NCBI GenBank assembly: GCA_905221605.1
Contig: CAJNDS010000785.1
Span: forward strand, 1-64,000
DNA length: 64,000 nucleotides
Direction: 5' to 3'
From: Symbiodinium natans
Lineage: Eukaryota; Sar; Dinophyceae; Suessiales; Symbiodiniaceae
Of this stretch, positions 1 to 9,030 are shown piece by piece. Numbering within the stretch: the stretch's first letter is position 1; every line of letters starts with the position of its first letter. The notes under the pieces are model-generated. The model had not been told where the DNA came from and made no database searches. It worked only from the letters and a program-made list of their open reading frames with translations. Both the position numbers and the translations under genes were made by a program.

Positions 1-74
1 GGCTTAAGGGGGCTGAAAAAAGAGTGGCTTAAGGGCGACTCTAAACATTACTTTATCTTGAAGATGAGAGAGAA

Positions 75-560
75 GGGATTTATTCTAAATTCCACCCCCC
101 CTCGAATCTTGTTTTGTTTTTTGGATTTCGTTCTTCGAAACTAGAGAAGTGAGACTTTAAAAGAGAAGAAAGGAATTTATTCTAAATTCCACCCCCCTCG
201 AATCTTGTTATATTTTTGTGTTTTTTTGGGATTTCATGATTCGAAACCAGAGAAGTGAGACTCTAAACATACATTTCCCTTTACGAACGAAAGAAGGGAA
301 TGTATTCTGAATTCCACCCCCCTCGAATCTTGTTATACATTTTGTGTTTGTTTTTGGATTTCATTCTTCGAAACCAGAGAAGTGAGACTCTAAACATTCA
401 TTTCCCTTTACGAAAAGAAAGAAGGGAATGTATTCTAAATTCCACCCCCCTCGAATCTTGTTTTGTTTTTTGGGTTTCATTCTTCGAAACCAGAGAAGTG
501 AGACTCTTTTAAAGGGGAGCTTAAGGGCAATTCCACCCCGCTCGCTTCTTCTTTTGTTTT
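75..560. repeat. Degenerate tandem repeat, about 97-128 bp per unit
   Basis: The phrase ATTCTRAATTCCACCCCC followed by CTCGAATCTTG recurs with starts near 82, 179, 304 and 432, and a shortened copy sits near 528. Units also share a segment reading CTTCGAAACYAGAGAAGTGAGACT. Spacing is 97, 125 and 128 bp, so the copies have gained or lost internal sequence. Short ORFs here exist only because the repeat is open in several frames; I see no gene. Confidence 0.85.
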
Positions 561-600
561 TTGTGTTCATTACTCGAGTTTCAAGGAGCAGAGAGTTCAT

Positions 601-875
601 AGCAGTGACGTGGCGCGGGGCTAAGCCGAGAACCCCATGTTTTGTTTCAGAGATGATTCATATGCTTCCACGCAAGCTTGCCCGGCAGAAAAAAAGCGGG
701 GGGGTTGGGGGGGGCGCAGCCCCCCCCCATTTGCATAGCAGTGACGTGGCGCGGGGCTAAGCCGAGAACCCCATGTTTTGTTTTGTTTTGGACATGATTC
801 CTATGCTTCCACGCGAGTTTGCCCGGCTTAAACAAGCGGGGGGGTTGGGGGGGGCGCAGCCCCCCCCCATTTGCA
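601..875. repeat. Two tandem copies of a 136-bp unit with a G/C hairpin
   Basis: A unit starting AGCAGTGACGTGGCGCGGGG begins at 601 and again at 737. Each copy ends in a run of G, the spacer CGCAG, and a run of C, which can fold into a short, very stable hairpin (around 700-730 and 840-870). The copies differ by small changes. No coding function is visible. Confidence 0.85.
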
Positions 876-887
876 AACACGATGCTC

Positions 888-1257
888 GCATTAGGCCTCT
901 TAAACTGCTGCCTAAATCCTCCACCGAAGGCCCAGCAGGTATTAAGCCTCTTAGACGTCTTAAACTGCTGCCCGAACCCATTACGCCTTTTAAACTGCTG
1001 CCCAAACCCTCCACAAAAGGCCCAGCAAGTATCAGGCCTCTTAAACTGCTGCCTAAACCCTCCGCAGAAGGCCCAGCAAGTATTACGCCTTTTAAACTGC
1101 TGCCCAAACCCTCCAAAAAAGGCCCAGCAAATATTAGGCCTCTTAAACTGCTGCCGAAACCCTCCGCAGAAGGCCCAGCAAGTATTACGCCTCTTAACTT
1201 GCTGCCCAAAGGCCCAGCAAGTATTAGGCCTCTTAAACTGCTGCCTAAACTCTCCAC
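888..1257. repeat. 51-bp tandem array, about seven units
   Basis: The unit contains CTCTTAAACTGCTGCC, then AAACCCTCC, then AAGGCCCAGCAAGTATT. Its length of 51 bp is a multiple of three, so frames stay open through the array on both strands and give long but repetitive ORFs (for example 773-1321 on + and 757-1257 on -). One unit (about 940-985) and the last are rearranged. I treat the ORFs as a product of the repeat, not as a gene. Confidence 0.85.
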
Positions 1258-1260
1258 AGA

Positions 1261-1607
1261 GGGGGGGGCTTGGTTGCGGCTTCAGGGGGGAGCTTTAGGG
1301 GGGGCTTTAAAGGGGGCTTAAAATGAGGGGCTTAAAGGGGGGGCTTTAAGCCCCTTAAAACGGGGGGGCCTTCAAGGGGGCTTTAAGGGGGCTTTTTAAA
1401 GGGGGGCTTAAAGGGGGGTTTAAAGGGGGGCTGAAAAGGGGGGCTTAAAGGGGGGCCTAAAGGGGGCTGAAAGGGGGGCTTAAAGGGGGGCTTAAAGGGG
1501 GGCTCAAAGGGGGGGCTTCAAGGGGGCTTTAAGGGGGGGGCGTAAGGGGGGGGCTTAAGGGGGGCTTAAAGGGGGGGCTTAAGGGGGGGCTTAAGGGGGG
1601 GCTTCAG
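1261..1607. repeat. G-rich CTTAAGGGGGGG array, left of the retrotransposon
   Basis: Irregular tandem copies of GGGGGGCTTAA and GGGGGGCTTTAA fill this stretch. The same array resumes directly after the retrotransposon at 10482, so the element inserted inside it. Confidence 0.9.
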
Positions 1608-1820
1608 TGTTAGGATGATTGGTCAGATCACCTTTGTATCCACACAGAGATGCATTGGTCACCAGAGGATTGCTGGATCAACTTTGGCTCAAGTCGGAAA
1701 ACATTGAGCTCGAGTGATTGCATCACACAGCAGAGTTGGTGCTTGTGTTTGTGCTTGATTGAATTGAGCAGTTCTGAGATCACTTGATTGAGTAGACGAT
1801 TTCGCTTTTGTAAAATTTCA
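1608..1820 (+). repeat. 5' LTR (213 bp)
   Basis: It begins TGTTAGGATGATTGG and ends GTAAAATTTCA, so it has the usual TG...CA termini. It matches the 3' LTR except at two positions (GTGTTTGTG against GTGATTGTG, and CACTTGATT against CACCTGATT). At 1683-1693 it contains TTTGGCTCAAG, identical to the 3' end of the dinoflagellate spliced leader. It holds eight ATTG tetramers. Confidence 0.95.
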
Positions 1821-1837
1821 TGGTAGCGGAGCTCTGG
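1821..1837 (+). other. Primer-binding site, initiator-Met tRNA type
   Basis: TGGTAGCGGAGCTCTGG follows the 5' LTR without a gap. The first eleven bases differ by one from the TGGTAGCAGAG complement of the 3' end of animal-type initiator tRNA-Met, a common primer of Ty1/copia elements. The exact host tRNA cannot be read from this window. Confidence 0.75.
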
Positions 1838-1877
1838 ACGAAGTCCAAGGGCTCCTGAAAGATTGTCTAGATTCGTG

Positions 1878-4800
1878 ATGGCAGTATTTGGGAACTTTCA
1901 AGGTCTAGGAGGAGAAATCAAATTGTTTCCTCCACCGATTTTCCATGGTGAGTCCGAGAAATGGGAAGATTGGAGCTGGCAATTGAAGTCGTATGTTTCC
2001 TTGTACAAACCTGTAGCCCAGTCATTGATGGACAGGCTGGAAGGTACTTATGACCCCTGCATTGACCAGCACTTGGAAGATTTCGAAGCAGCAAACTGTC
2101 CGAATCAAAGGTTAGTTGATTTCAGCAGACAATTGCACTACCTTCTTGCACAGATCACAGACGGCCCCGCCAGATTGGTCGTGAGATTGAACGAAAGCGG
2201 AAATGGTTTTGAGACCTGGAGGCAATTGTATGAACGCTTTGCATTGCCTGACAGAGCCAGGGGAGTGAGCTTGTTGAGTAGATTGCTGGACTTCAGATTC
2301 CGAGACGCCTCATTTGAAGCGGATTTGACGGAGTTTATTTCATTGAAGAACAAGCATGAGAAAGCCACAGGAAAGCTCCTTGATGATGACCTATTGGTCA
2401 CTCTGATGGTCAACAAACCCTCAGGCGCATTGCAGCAACATTTGCGCCTCAACGTTGATGCATTGACCACGTTTTCCGATGTTGTACAGATTGTGAAACA
2501 GTACTACCAGAGCAGGCATTTAGCCAATTGGAGGTCACCAAACTCTTCAGAGGGACCAGTTCCCATGGACATAGGTGCATTGAAAGGAAAAGGAAAAGGA
2601 TTCAAAGGCTACAAAGGAAAGGGCAAAGGATTCAAAGGAAAGAGCAAAGGATACAAAGGAAAGGGCAAAGGAAAGAATTGGAAAGGAAAAGGAAAGAAAG
2701 GATTCTACAAAGGCACAGGAAAAGGAAAAGGAAAAGGAGGAAAGATTGGAAAAGGGCCCGACTCAGGAACAGGATGTTTCATTTGTGGTTCGCAGTCGCA
2801 TTGGAGCAAGCATTGCCCTCAGAATCGACAGTCAATGATTGCAGAGAGTGGAGAGTTAGGATATGAGTGCACAGAAGAAGAGAATTGGCCTGAAGACATT
2901 GTTGACACCAGCTGGTGGTATGACGATTGGCAGAGCGCTTTGTACAGTGAAGAAGACTGGACGTATTGGGACGACGATTCCTGGTACGGTCAGGACTGGT
3001 ATGATTCCTCTCAGGACTGGTCTGAGGATTGGTCTGATTGGAGCTTAGGTGCGCAACCGGTTTTTGCTGCCTCTGGCAGCGCATTGAGCAGAGAGGTACC
3101 CAACACAGGCTCGCCACCATTGGCGACCCAAGAGACTGCAGCAGCAGTCACCATTGAGAGCACTGAGCGGAGTGAAGAGAGAGAACCATTGACTCCTCAA
3201 CTTACTTCGAACAATCCATTGCTTGAGAGCCCCAGAAGGTCTAGTGTAGCCCCCAGGCCTGTGAGACCTAGCCTTACAAGTAGATTGTTCGTAGGAGCTT
3301 TGATGCTGATTGGAACATTGTCAGCCTCTGTTCCCCCACATCCTCGCAGTGCAGATGATGTGATTGTCGACAGAATGATTGGCAGTCACACCCCACACGA
3401 TGACAGTAGCAGTGAGTCAAGCATTGAAGGTCAGAGTGAACTAGTGCCGAACCCAACTGGCATTGGGATTGACCGCTTGTCTGATTTCCACATACAGTCA
3501 GGCATCGTCGACAGGAGTTGGATTTTATTCGACTCTGGTGCATCAGCAAATTGCTGTCCACCTTGGTTCGCATCGGACTATCCATTGCACCCAGTAGGCA
3601 GTGATTGCCCGGCGCTTAGAAGCATCTCAGGCAAGACATTGTCCATCTTGGGGAAGCGTATTGTTGAACTTGACTGCAATGGCCACTCATTGTGCGTGCA
3701 GTTCTATGTGTGTGAGCACATTCCTTTCCCATTGGTCAGTGTGTCTAGATTCTTGCTTCAAGATTTTTGGACAATCATGGCAAAGGATTTCATGGCATTG
3801 ATGACACCGTCAAATCAAACCGTGCCCATTGTTCGGCAAGGCACCTTGGTGTATCTCACCCCTACTGTCATTCCCTACTCAGCCTATTCAGGTCCCCGAA
3901 CTGAATTGGAAATCAGTAGCCTCATGGATGACCTCGATCTTGAGACCATTGATCTTGAGTTGAGAGGCATCACTGATTCCACTCATTGTGAGTATGATCA
4001 TCTTTCAAAGATTTCTTCATTGGTTGCGATGGCACAAGCTAGAGCAAGATCCAAACCAGCGTTCGCCAGAACTGTTGCTGCCAAACGAAAAGCAACAAAG
4101 AACATGGATTATTGGGAGATTGATGATCCAAACTGCCTCCTGATCAGGCATCATGTGAAAACAAGACGAGCTATGTTCGGATTGACTCGTCTTCGTAGCT
4201 CATTGCCTGTTGCTGAGGACAGATTGACTGGCGCACGAGTCACTCAGGTGCGGTATAAGGATGGTACCGAGCAGGTCTATCGCGATGCAGATTGGAGATC
4301 TCTTGAGGATCCGGATGCTGCATTGTCTGGTGATTGGACGGGCACCACTGAGTTTGCATTGTATCCGGCTAGCGGACAGCTAGAAACCGGTGCGAAACGC
4401 ACACGCGAACGCACGCGTCCGCAAGAAGCATTGTCTTCTTCGCCCCGCCCGACCCGCCCCATTGAGAGTGTTCCGAGCCGAGGGACCGAGAAGGAATCAA
4501 AGAAAGTTCGCATTGTCTCGAAACAGCCGGAGAAACCACAATCCGCGACTCGATCTGCCCCTTCGACATTGGAACAAGTGTCGCGCGGAGAGCCGCAGCT
4601 CGGAGATAGCGAGATTGCTATTCTCAGAAGACTTCGCTCGATTGGCGAGTTCAATGCGAAAATGCGTGAAGATTTGGTGCGGCTCTATCACACTCTCGAT
4701 TCGACCACAAACAAAGAGCGAACCACCGACTATTGGCTTCAGTTACCAAACTATTGGGTTCGTATGGTTCATCAGAAACGCACAGATACTGTGCACCCGG

Positions 4801-5402
4801 ATGATGAGCCTTCCCCAATTGCAGAACAGAGCCTAGGTGATTTGCTTACTGCTGAGCGTTACACATACATTGTGGAATCGCAGTTCCCTGAGTTGAACGG
4901 CTCAGAGATTGAAGACCTGTGGTGCACCATGCTTGATCCTGATGGTGTTGAAACGGAACCTAAGGAAGATCCTAGGCGAGTATTGTATCATGTTTGGAGA
5001 GGCTTTGTTGTCTTCGCGTCGGTGCCTATTGAGGTAGGAAGGCCCATTCAGGACACTGATGACAAACATGCTAGAGTTGCCAAAGGATTGAAGGTTCCTG
5101 GTGAACCCTCAGCCTCAGAAAGAGCCCAACATGAATTGACACATTTGCCTTTCAGAGATTGGTGTCCTCATTGTGTCAAATCAAAAGGTCGTCATGGTCC
5201 TGCAAAGAAACAGTCAGATAGGCAGCCTGTGATTCAGGTTGACTATTGCTTCCAAGCTACACATCCAGATCTCCCATTGAGAAAGATCTTGTCAGCTTGT
5301 GATGTTCAGACTGGTTTGGGCATGGCTGTGATTGTTCCCTCAAAAGGTGAGAACAACTATGCAGTAGCCGAATTGAAGAAATTCATCTACGAGTGCGGAT
5401 GA
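1878..5402 (+). CDS. Gag-protease-integrase (N-terminal part of the polyprotein)
   Basis: Starts at the ATG at 1878; the frame is open a little upstream but without another ATG. The Gag part is followed by a Lys/Gly-rich basic tract (about residues 233-293) and a zinc knuckle of CX2CX4HX4C form beginning CFICG (about residue 300). A strongly acidic, Trp/Asp-rich stretch follows at once (about 335-390). The aspartic protease motif DSGAS lies at about residue 552. Near residue 1090 there is an integrase-type zinc-binding region (HELTHLPF..WCPHC), then QVDY with the first catalytic Asp of the integrase core. The frame ends at TGA 5400-5402 inside the integrase, but the same frame continues integrase sequence beyond it. 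The protein would form the particle core and process and integrate the cDNA. Confidence 0.93.
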   Translation: MAVFGNFQGLGGEIKLFPPPIFHGESEKWEDWSWQLKSYVSLYKPVAQSLMDRLEGTYDPCIDQHLEDFEAANCPNQRLVDFSRQLHYLLAQITDGPARLVVRLNESGNGFETWRQLYERFALPDRARGVSLLSRLLDFRFRDASFEADLTEFISLKNKHEKATGKLLDDDLLVTLMVNKPSGALQQHLRLNVDALTTFSDVVQIVKQYYQSRHLANWRSPNSSEGPVPMDIGALKGKGKGFKGYKGKGKGFKGKSKGYKGKGKGKNWKGKGKKGFYKGTGKGKGKGGKIGKGPDSGTGCFICGSQSHWSKHCPQNRQSMIAESGELGYECTEEENWPEDIVDTSWWYDDWQSALYSEEDWTYWDDDSWYGQDWYDSSQDWSEDWSDWSLGAQPVFAASGSALSREVPNTGSPPLATQETAAAVTIESTERSEEREPLTPQLTSNNPLLESPRRSSVAPRPVRPSLTSRLFVGALMLIGTLSASVPPHPRSADDVIVDRMIGSHTPHDDSSSESSIEGQSELVPNPTGIGIDRLSDFHIQSGIVDRSWILFDSGASANCCPPWFASDYPLHPVGSDCPALRSISGKTLSILGKRIVELDCNGHSLCVQFYVCEHIPFPLVSVSRFLLQDFWTIMAKDFMALMTPSNQTVPIVRQGTLVYLTPTVIPYSAYSGPRTELEISSLMDDLDLETIDLELRGITDSTHCEYDHLSKISSLVAMAQARARSKPAFARTVAAKRKATKNMDYWEIDDPNCLLIRHHVKTRRAMFGLTRLRSSLPVAEDRLTGARVTQVRYKDGTEQVYRDADWRSLEDPDAALSGDWTGTTEFALYPASGQLETGAKRTRERTRPQEALSSSPRPTRPIESVPSRGTEKESKKVRIVSKQPEKPQSATRSAPSTLEQVSRGEPQLGDSEIAILRRLRSIGEFNAKMREDLVRLYHTLDSTTNKERTTDYWLQLPNYWVRMVHQKRTDTVHPDDEPSPIAEQSLGDLLTAERYTYIVESQFPELNGSEIEDLWCTMLDPDGVETEPKEDPRRVLYHVWRGFVVFASVPIEVGRPIQDTDDKHARVAKGLKVPGEPSASERAQHELTHLPFRDWCPHCVKSKGRHGPAKKQSDRQPVIQVDYCFQATHPDLPLRKILSACDVQTGLGMAVIVPSKGENNYAVAELKKFIYECG

Positions 5403-6122
5403 ACTTTTGGCATTCTGCAGTACGACCAAGAGTCCCCATTGAAGAATGTCTGCCAAAGAGTCTGCGCTGAACTAGGTGGATTGAGTCTTCGTGCTGCACC
5501 CAAATCACACCCACAAAGTAGTGGTTCGGTAGGTCAGATGCAAAGGACATTGTATGGTCAAGTTCGCACTTTGATTGCCCAAGTTGAGCAAAACTTGAAC
5601 ATTCAGATCACTTCAGATCATGTTCTGTACCCCTGGGCATTGAAGCATGCACAATGGCTGTTGAACCGATACCTTGTTCATTCTGACGGATGTACGTCTT
5701 ATTACAGACGATGGAACCGAAACTATGAAGGTGGATTGTGTCAGTTTGCAGAGGTTGTTCATGCCAAAGTGATTGGTGGTCACGCGGTTAGAAAAGCCGA
5801 TATCCCTTGGAAGTCAGCATTGTGGCTAGTAAGAGACACTGAGGCAGATGAGATCATTGTTGCCACTGACGAAGGAGTGACTAAGGTCAGAACAGTCAGA
5901 AGGACTCCTCCTTCTCAGCATTGGCAGCCCGACATTGTCAATGGACTCAAGGCTCTTCCTTGGAAGCCCAAGACTGATGGCGAACACACTACCGAGTTTG
6001 TATTGCCTAAGTCGCTGACTGTAATAGGAAAGGTTCGAGACCCTCCGGGATTGACACCACCTGTAGAGCCCAAAGAAGTTGTCAGGACCGAAAACCTTCA
6101 AAACAGAGCCATTGCAACTTGA
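5403..6122 (+). CDS. Integrase continuation after an in-frame TGA
   Basis: This is the same reading frame as the preceding gag-pol ORF, separated by the single TGA at 5400-5402. It begins TFGILQYDQESPLKN, the region of the second catalytic Asp, and goes on through GQMQRTLYGQVRTL and a C-terminal region with PWALKHAQWLLNRY, typical of copia integrases. The stop could be a CGA-to-TGA mutation, since CG is followed by the TGA and Arg would fit there, or it could be read through. The first ATG within the segment is at 5442, but independent initiation is unlikely. It ends at 6120-6122 while the reverse transcriptase is already open in another frame. Confidence 0.85.
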   Translation, partial: TFGILQYDQESPLKNVCQRVCAELGGLSLRAAPKSHPQSSGSVGQMQRTLYGQVRTLIAQVEQNLNIQITSDHVLYPWALKHAQWLLNRYLVHSDGCTSYYRRWNRNYEGGLCQFAEVVHAKVIGGHAVRKADIPWKSALWLVRDTEADEIIVATDEGVTKVRTVRRTPPSQHWQPDIVNGLKALPWKPKTDGEHTTEFVLPKSLTVIGKVRDPPGLTPPVEPKEVVRTENLQNRAIAT

Positions 6123-8004
6123 AGACATGCCAGAGAGAAGAGCTGACACGTCAATTGCTGAACAACCTGCATCTTCCTCCGCAGGAATTGTAAGGCCCGC
6201 TGAAGCTGCGGAAGACGAGAGAGCAGCTAAGTCTCTTCGCATTGACCCCGAGGCTCCTGTAGCAGAACCGTCACCAAAGTCTAGGAAGATTGCTGCAGTC
6301 ATGCAGCTGATTGGTGCTACTGTAGGAGTAAACAAAGCTATCACCAAGGATGGCGTTGAGGTTCCAGTTCATGTCAACTACGATGAAGATGAGTATCGCA
6401 CTGAATTGAAGCTCACTGAACCTATCATTTGGGACATCACGCGTGAATACCCTGAATTGGCCCAAAAGAAAGGAATGGACCACGAAATGGGCTCCATGAA
6501 GGATTTCAACGTGTACACTGAGGTCCCAATTGAAAAATGTACAGAAGAGCAAATCAGCAATGCCATTGGAGTTCGTTGGGTGAAAAGATGGAAGACAGAC
6601 ACGGAATTGCGAATGAGATTGGTCGTTCAAGGTTGTTACCAAGATGCGACGAAGTTAGACACAGATTCATTGTTTGCAAGCACGCCTTCGCTTGTGACGA
6701 TGAGATTGCTTCTTGTCATGGCCTTAGCTCGCAATTGGTCTATCAGCCTTGCAGATATCTCAACCGCATTTCTTCACGCCGCTATTGGCGCAGGTGAAGA
6801 GATTTTCGTCGTTCCTCCTGCAGAGTACTATCCAACGAGAAATTGTCTCTGGAAACTCAACAGGGCTATGTATGGACTCAAGCAAAGTCCACGATTGTGG
6901 CAAGAACATTTCGCTAAGACCATGCAAAAGCTGGGATTCCGGCGCTGTAAGTCCGATAGCAACTTGTATTGTCACTCTTCGAAACAGCTCTATGTTTTGG
7001 CGTACGTTGATGATTTGATGATTGTAGGAGACCCCGAACAGTCCCAAGCTTTCATTGATTCTCTCAACAAAGAGCTTCTTGTGAAGATCACTGGACGATT
7101 GGAAGCAGGGAGCGAGCATTCCTTTCTAGGACGGAAACTGCGCCATAACGGAGATTCCATCGACATCCTCATGTCTCAGCAGTACATTGAAGAGATTCTG
7201 AAGCTTTATAGCATGAACTCTAGCTCGAACATTGTGAACACCACAGGCTCCTCAGCCCTGAAGAGAGTTCAAGATTCTGACACCCCGCTTGACAAAGAGG
7301 AGCACTCGAAGTTTCGCACAGCAGTTGGAAAATTGCTTTGGCTAGCATTCGTAAGGCCTGATTGTTCCTACGCGGTGAAGGAGCTCAGTCGTGATGTGAA
7401 AGGACCCACATTGGAGAGCCTCGCCAAGCTTAAGCACTTGCTGAGGTATCTGAACGGTACTCGGCACACGGTGCTTAGATTGAGACCGACTCATATGTTG
7501 ACAGATTGGAAGTCGAGCCTTGAGCTCGTTTGCTTTGTCGACAGTGATTGGGCCGGCTGCTCGAAGACAAGAAAGTCGACGAGCGGAAGCACGGTGCAAT
7601 TGCTTGGCTCACCCATAGTGCACACATCTCGCACACAGGCTACCGTAGCACTGTCTTCCGGCGAAGCAGAACTGTATGCTATTGGCCAAGGCATTAACGA
7701 AGCTTTGTACGTAAAGTCGATCATCCTTGAAGCAGAATTTGCGCGCAAGGTGCGCATTACTGTTCACACGGATAGCACGGCTGGAAAGTCTATTGCCTCA
7801 CGGTTTGGAACTGGCAAGCGTACAAAACACGTTGAGCTTAGGTATCTGTACATGCAGAATCTGATTGACGCAGGCATGCTGCGAGTGTGCAAGATTGGCA
7901 CAAAGGACAACTGTGCTGATCTCCTCACGAAGTATGTGTCCACGGAGACATTGCAGTCTCTGTTGAATCGCTTAGGATTGATCCGAAACGACTTCCGACT
8001 GTGA
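6079..8004 (+). CDS. Reverse transcriptase-RNase H (C-terminal part of the polyprotein)
   Basis: This is a copia-type RT-RNase H. GVRWVKRWK and RLVVQGCYQ mark the start of the RT domain (near 6560-6640), LADISTAFLHA carries a catalytic Asp, MYGLKQSPRLW is the conserved copia motif, and YVDD is at 7003-7014. RNase H motifs follow: VDSDWAG, STSGS, ALSSGEAEL and HTDSTAGK, ending in the usual NCADLLTK. The frame is shifted relative to gag-integrase, and the two overlap at 6079-6122. The first ATG is at 6127, so translation needs a frameshift or a repaired single-base indel. The stop is TGA 8002-8004. Confidence 0.93.
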   Translation: MSGPKTFKTEPLQLEDMPERRADTSIAEQPASSSAGIVRPAEAAEDERAAKSLRIDPEAPVAEPSPKSRKIAAVMQLIGATVGVNKAITKDGVEVPVHVNYDEDEYRTELKLTEPIIWDITREYPELAQKKGMDHEMGSMKDFNVYTEVPIEKCTEEQISNAIGVRWVKRWKTDTELRMRLVVQGCYQDATKLDTDSLFASTPSLVTMRLLLVMALARNWSISLADISTAFLHAAIGAGEEIFVVPPAEYYPTRNCLWKLNRAMYGLKQSPRLWQEHFAKTMQKLGFRRCKSDSNLYCHSSKQLYVLAYVDDLMIVGDPEQSQAFIDSLNKELLVKITGRLEAGSEHSFLGRKLRHNGDSIDILMSQQYIEEILKLYSMNSSSNIVNTTGSSALKRVQDSDTPLDKEEHSKFRTAVGKLLWLAFVRPDCSYAVKELSRDVKGPTLESLAKLKHLLRYLNGTRHTVLRLRPTHMLTDWKSSLELVCFVDSDWAGCSKTRKSTSGSTVQLLGSPIVHTSRTQATVALSSGEAELYAIGQGINEALYVKSIILEAEFARKVRITVHTDSTAGKSIASRFGTGKRTKHVELRYLYMQNLIDAGMLRVCKIGTKDNCADLLTKYVSTETLQSLLNRLGLIRNDFRL

Positions 8005-8636
8005 CTGAAGCACTGGCGTCGTTTCACTTACCCTTAAAAAAATTGTTTCACATGTTCCTTTTGGCATTGCATGTTCAGTCTTCACATGTTACATGTTCTG
8101 ACTGAGGGACCGAGAGAGAGAAGAAGAAGAAGAAGAAGAAGAAGAAGAAGAGCATTGGCATTGACAAACATTGTCTGCATTGCTGCTTGTGTCACATGGC
8201 ATTGACAAACACTGTCTGCATTGATGCTTGTGTCACATGGGGACATGTATTGGTTTCGCGTTTTGATTCCTTACATTGCTTCGCATACGCCATGCCCAGG
8301 CTACAAACAAAAGATTGCATGCGTCAGCACCCATTGCACAACGAAAACTCGCCCTCGCAAGCAACAACACATTGACCACACGCAACAACGCATTGTACAG
8401 CAGCATAGTGTTTAGAGTAGAACCTCTCTAACTAGCACATTGTACATAGATTGCTTCTTTCAAGTTTTCCCAGTATTTTATTTTCTCCTTTAGGATCTTC
8501 CGATTTTCCTTTTAGGTGAATTGTGATCTTGGAAGTGCTTTTGAGAATTTTTTGTCTTTGTTGCATTCTCTGCTGTGATTGCAGTCACGAGAGCATTCCT
8601 GTGGGCATTGTGCACCTCCGAAGCCCCATTGCAGCC
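8005..8636 (+). other. Element non-coding region with GAA tract and 41-bp duplication
   Basis: Downstream of RNase H lies GAGGGACCG (8104-8112), then a purine tract of GA and about ten GAA units to 8151. A 41-bp unit is then tandemly duplicated (8157-8197 and 8198-8238, two differences); it contains CATTGACAAACA and GCTTGTGTCACAT. About 17 ATTG tetramers fall in 8005-8520 although nothing here is coding. No gene is recognised. Confidence 0.7.
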
Positions 8637-9029
8637 ATGGACAACGCTGCAATTGAGAACAGTTGCGGCATTGTGTCGTCCCAAGGTGTTGGGATTGAGC
8701 TCAGGAAGACGGCATTGGCCAATCTTGAGCGATTGGTCACGCTGGCCATTGGCCAATTCGGACCGGAGGCCTTGCTCTGGACCCTATTGGCTTCCATTGT
8801 GAGTGCCCTCCCATTGGAGGAAGAGATCACACTGTCGCTGGTCGCCGCACACCCGCAAGAGACTGGTGTATTGGCCTTGGCGGAATTGTTGGCGCGTCTC
8901 GAAATCTTGATCGATCGTGTCACCTCCGCATTGGTGGCCCGGACACGCCAGATTCCACAGCTGGCGTTGCGTCCTGAATTGCCGGTTTGCGACGGCGCCG
9001 TTGCCAACTGGAAACGACCATTGGTGTAG
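8637..9029 (+). CDS. Unrecognised element ORF A (130 aa)
   Basis: The frame is open from 8523, and the ATG at 8637 (MDNAAIENS) looks the best start. The product is rich in Leu, Ala and Ile with a likely helical character (LLWTLLASIVSALPL, ALAELLARLEILIDR). I recognise no domain and no clear signal peptide from this start. The stop TAG (9027-9029) is followed after one base by the ATG of the next ORF. The ORF lies between pol and the 3' LTR, where some plant copia elements (the SIRE1 group) carry an envelope-like gene, but nothing here identifies an envelope protein. The ATTG bias is as strong as in gag-pol, so it is a long-term part of the element. Confidence 0.55.
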   Translation: MDNAAIENSCGIVSSQGVGIELRKTALANLERLVTLAIGQFGPEALLWTLLASIVSALPLEEEITLSLVAAHPQETGVLALAELLARLEILIDRVTSALVARTRQIPQLALRPELPVCDGAVANWKRPLV

Positions 9030-9030
9030 C

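Noticed and set aside
700-870. Intr. terminator-like G/C hairpins
   Set aside because: They belong to a duplicated repeat unit, there is no gene upstream, and bacterial-type termination is not expected here.
757-1257. Gly/Leu-repeat protein on the - strand
   Set aside because: Produced by the 51-bp tandem repeat.
888-1257. CRISPR-like array
   Set aside because: Units are head-to-tail without unique spacers, in a eukaryotic context.
8523-8636. N-terminal extension of ORF A as a signal peptide (hydrophobic, Cys-rich)
   Set aside because: It begins with a non-ATG codon, and the ATG at 8637 is a better start, though the extension cannot be fully excluded.
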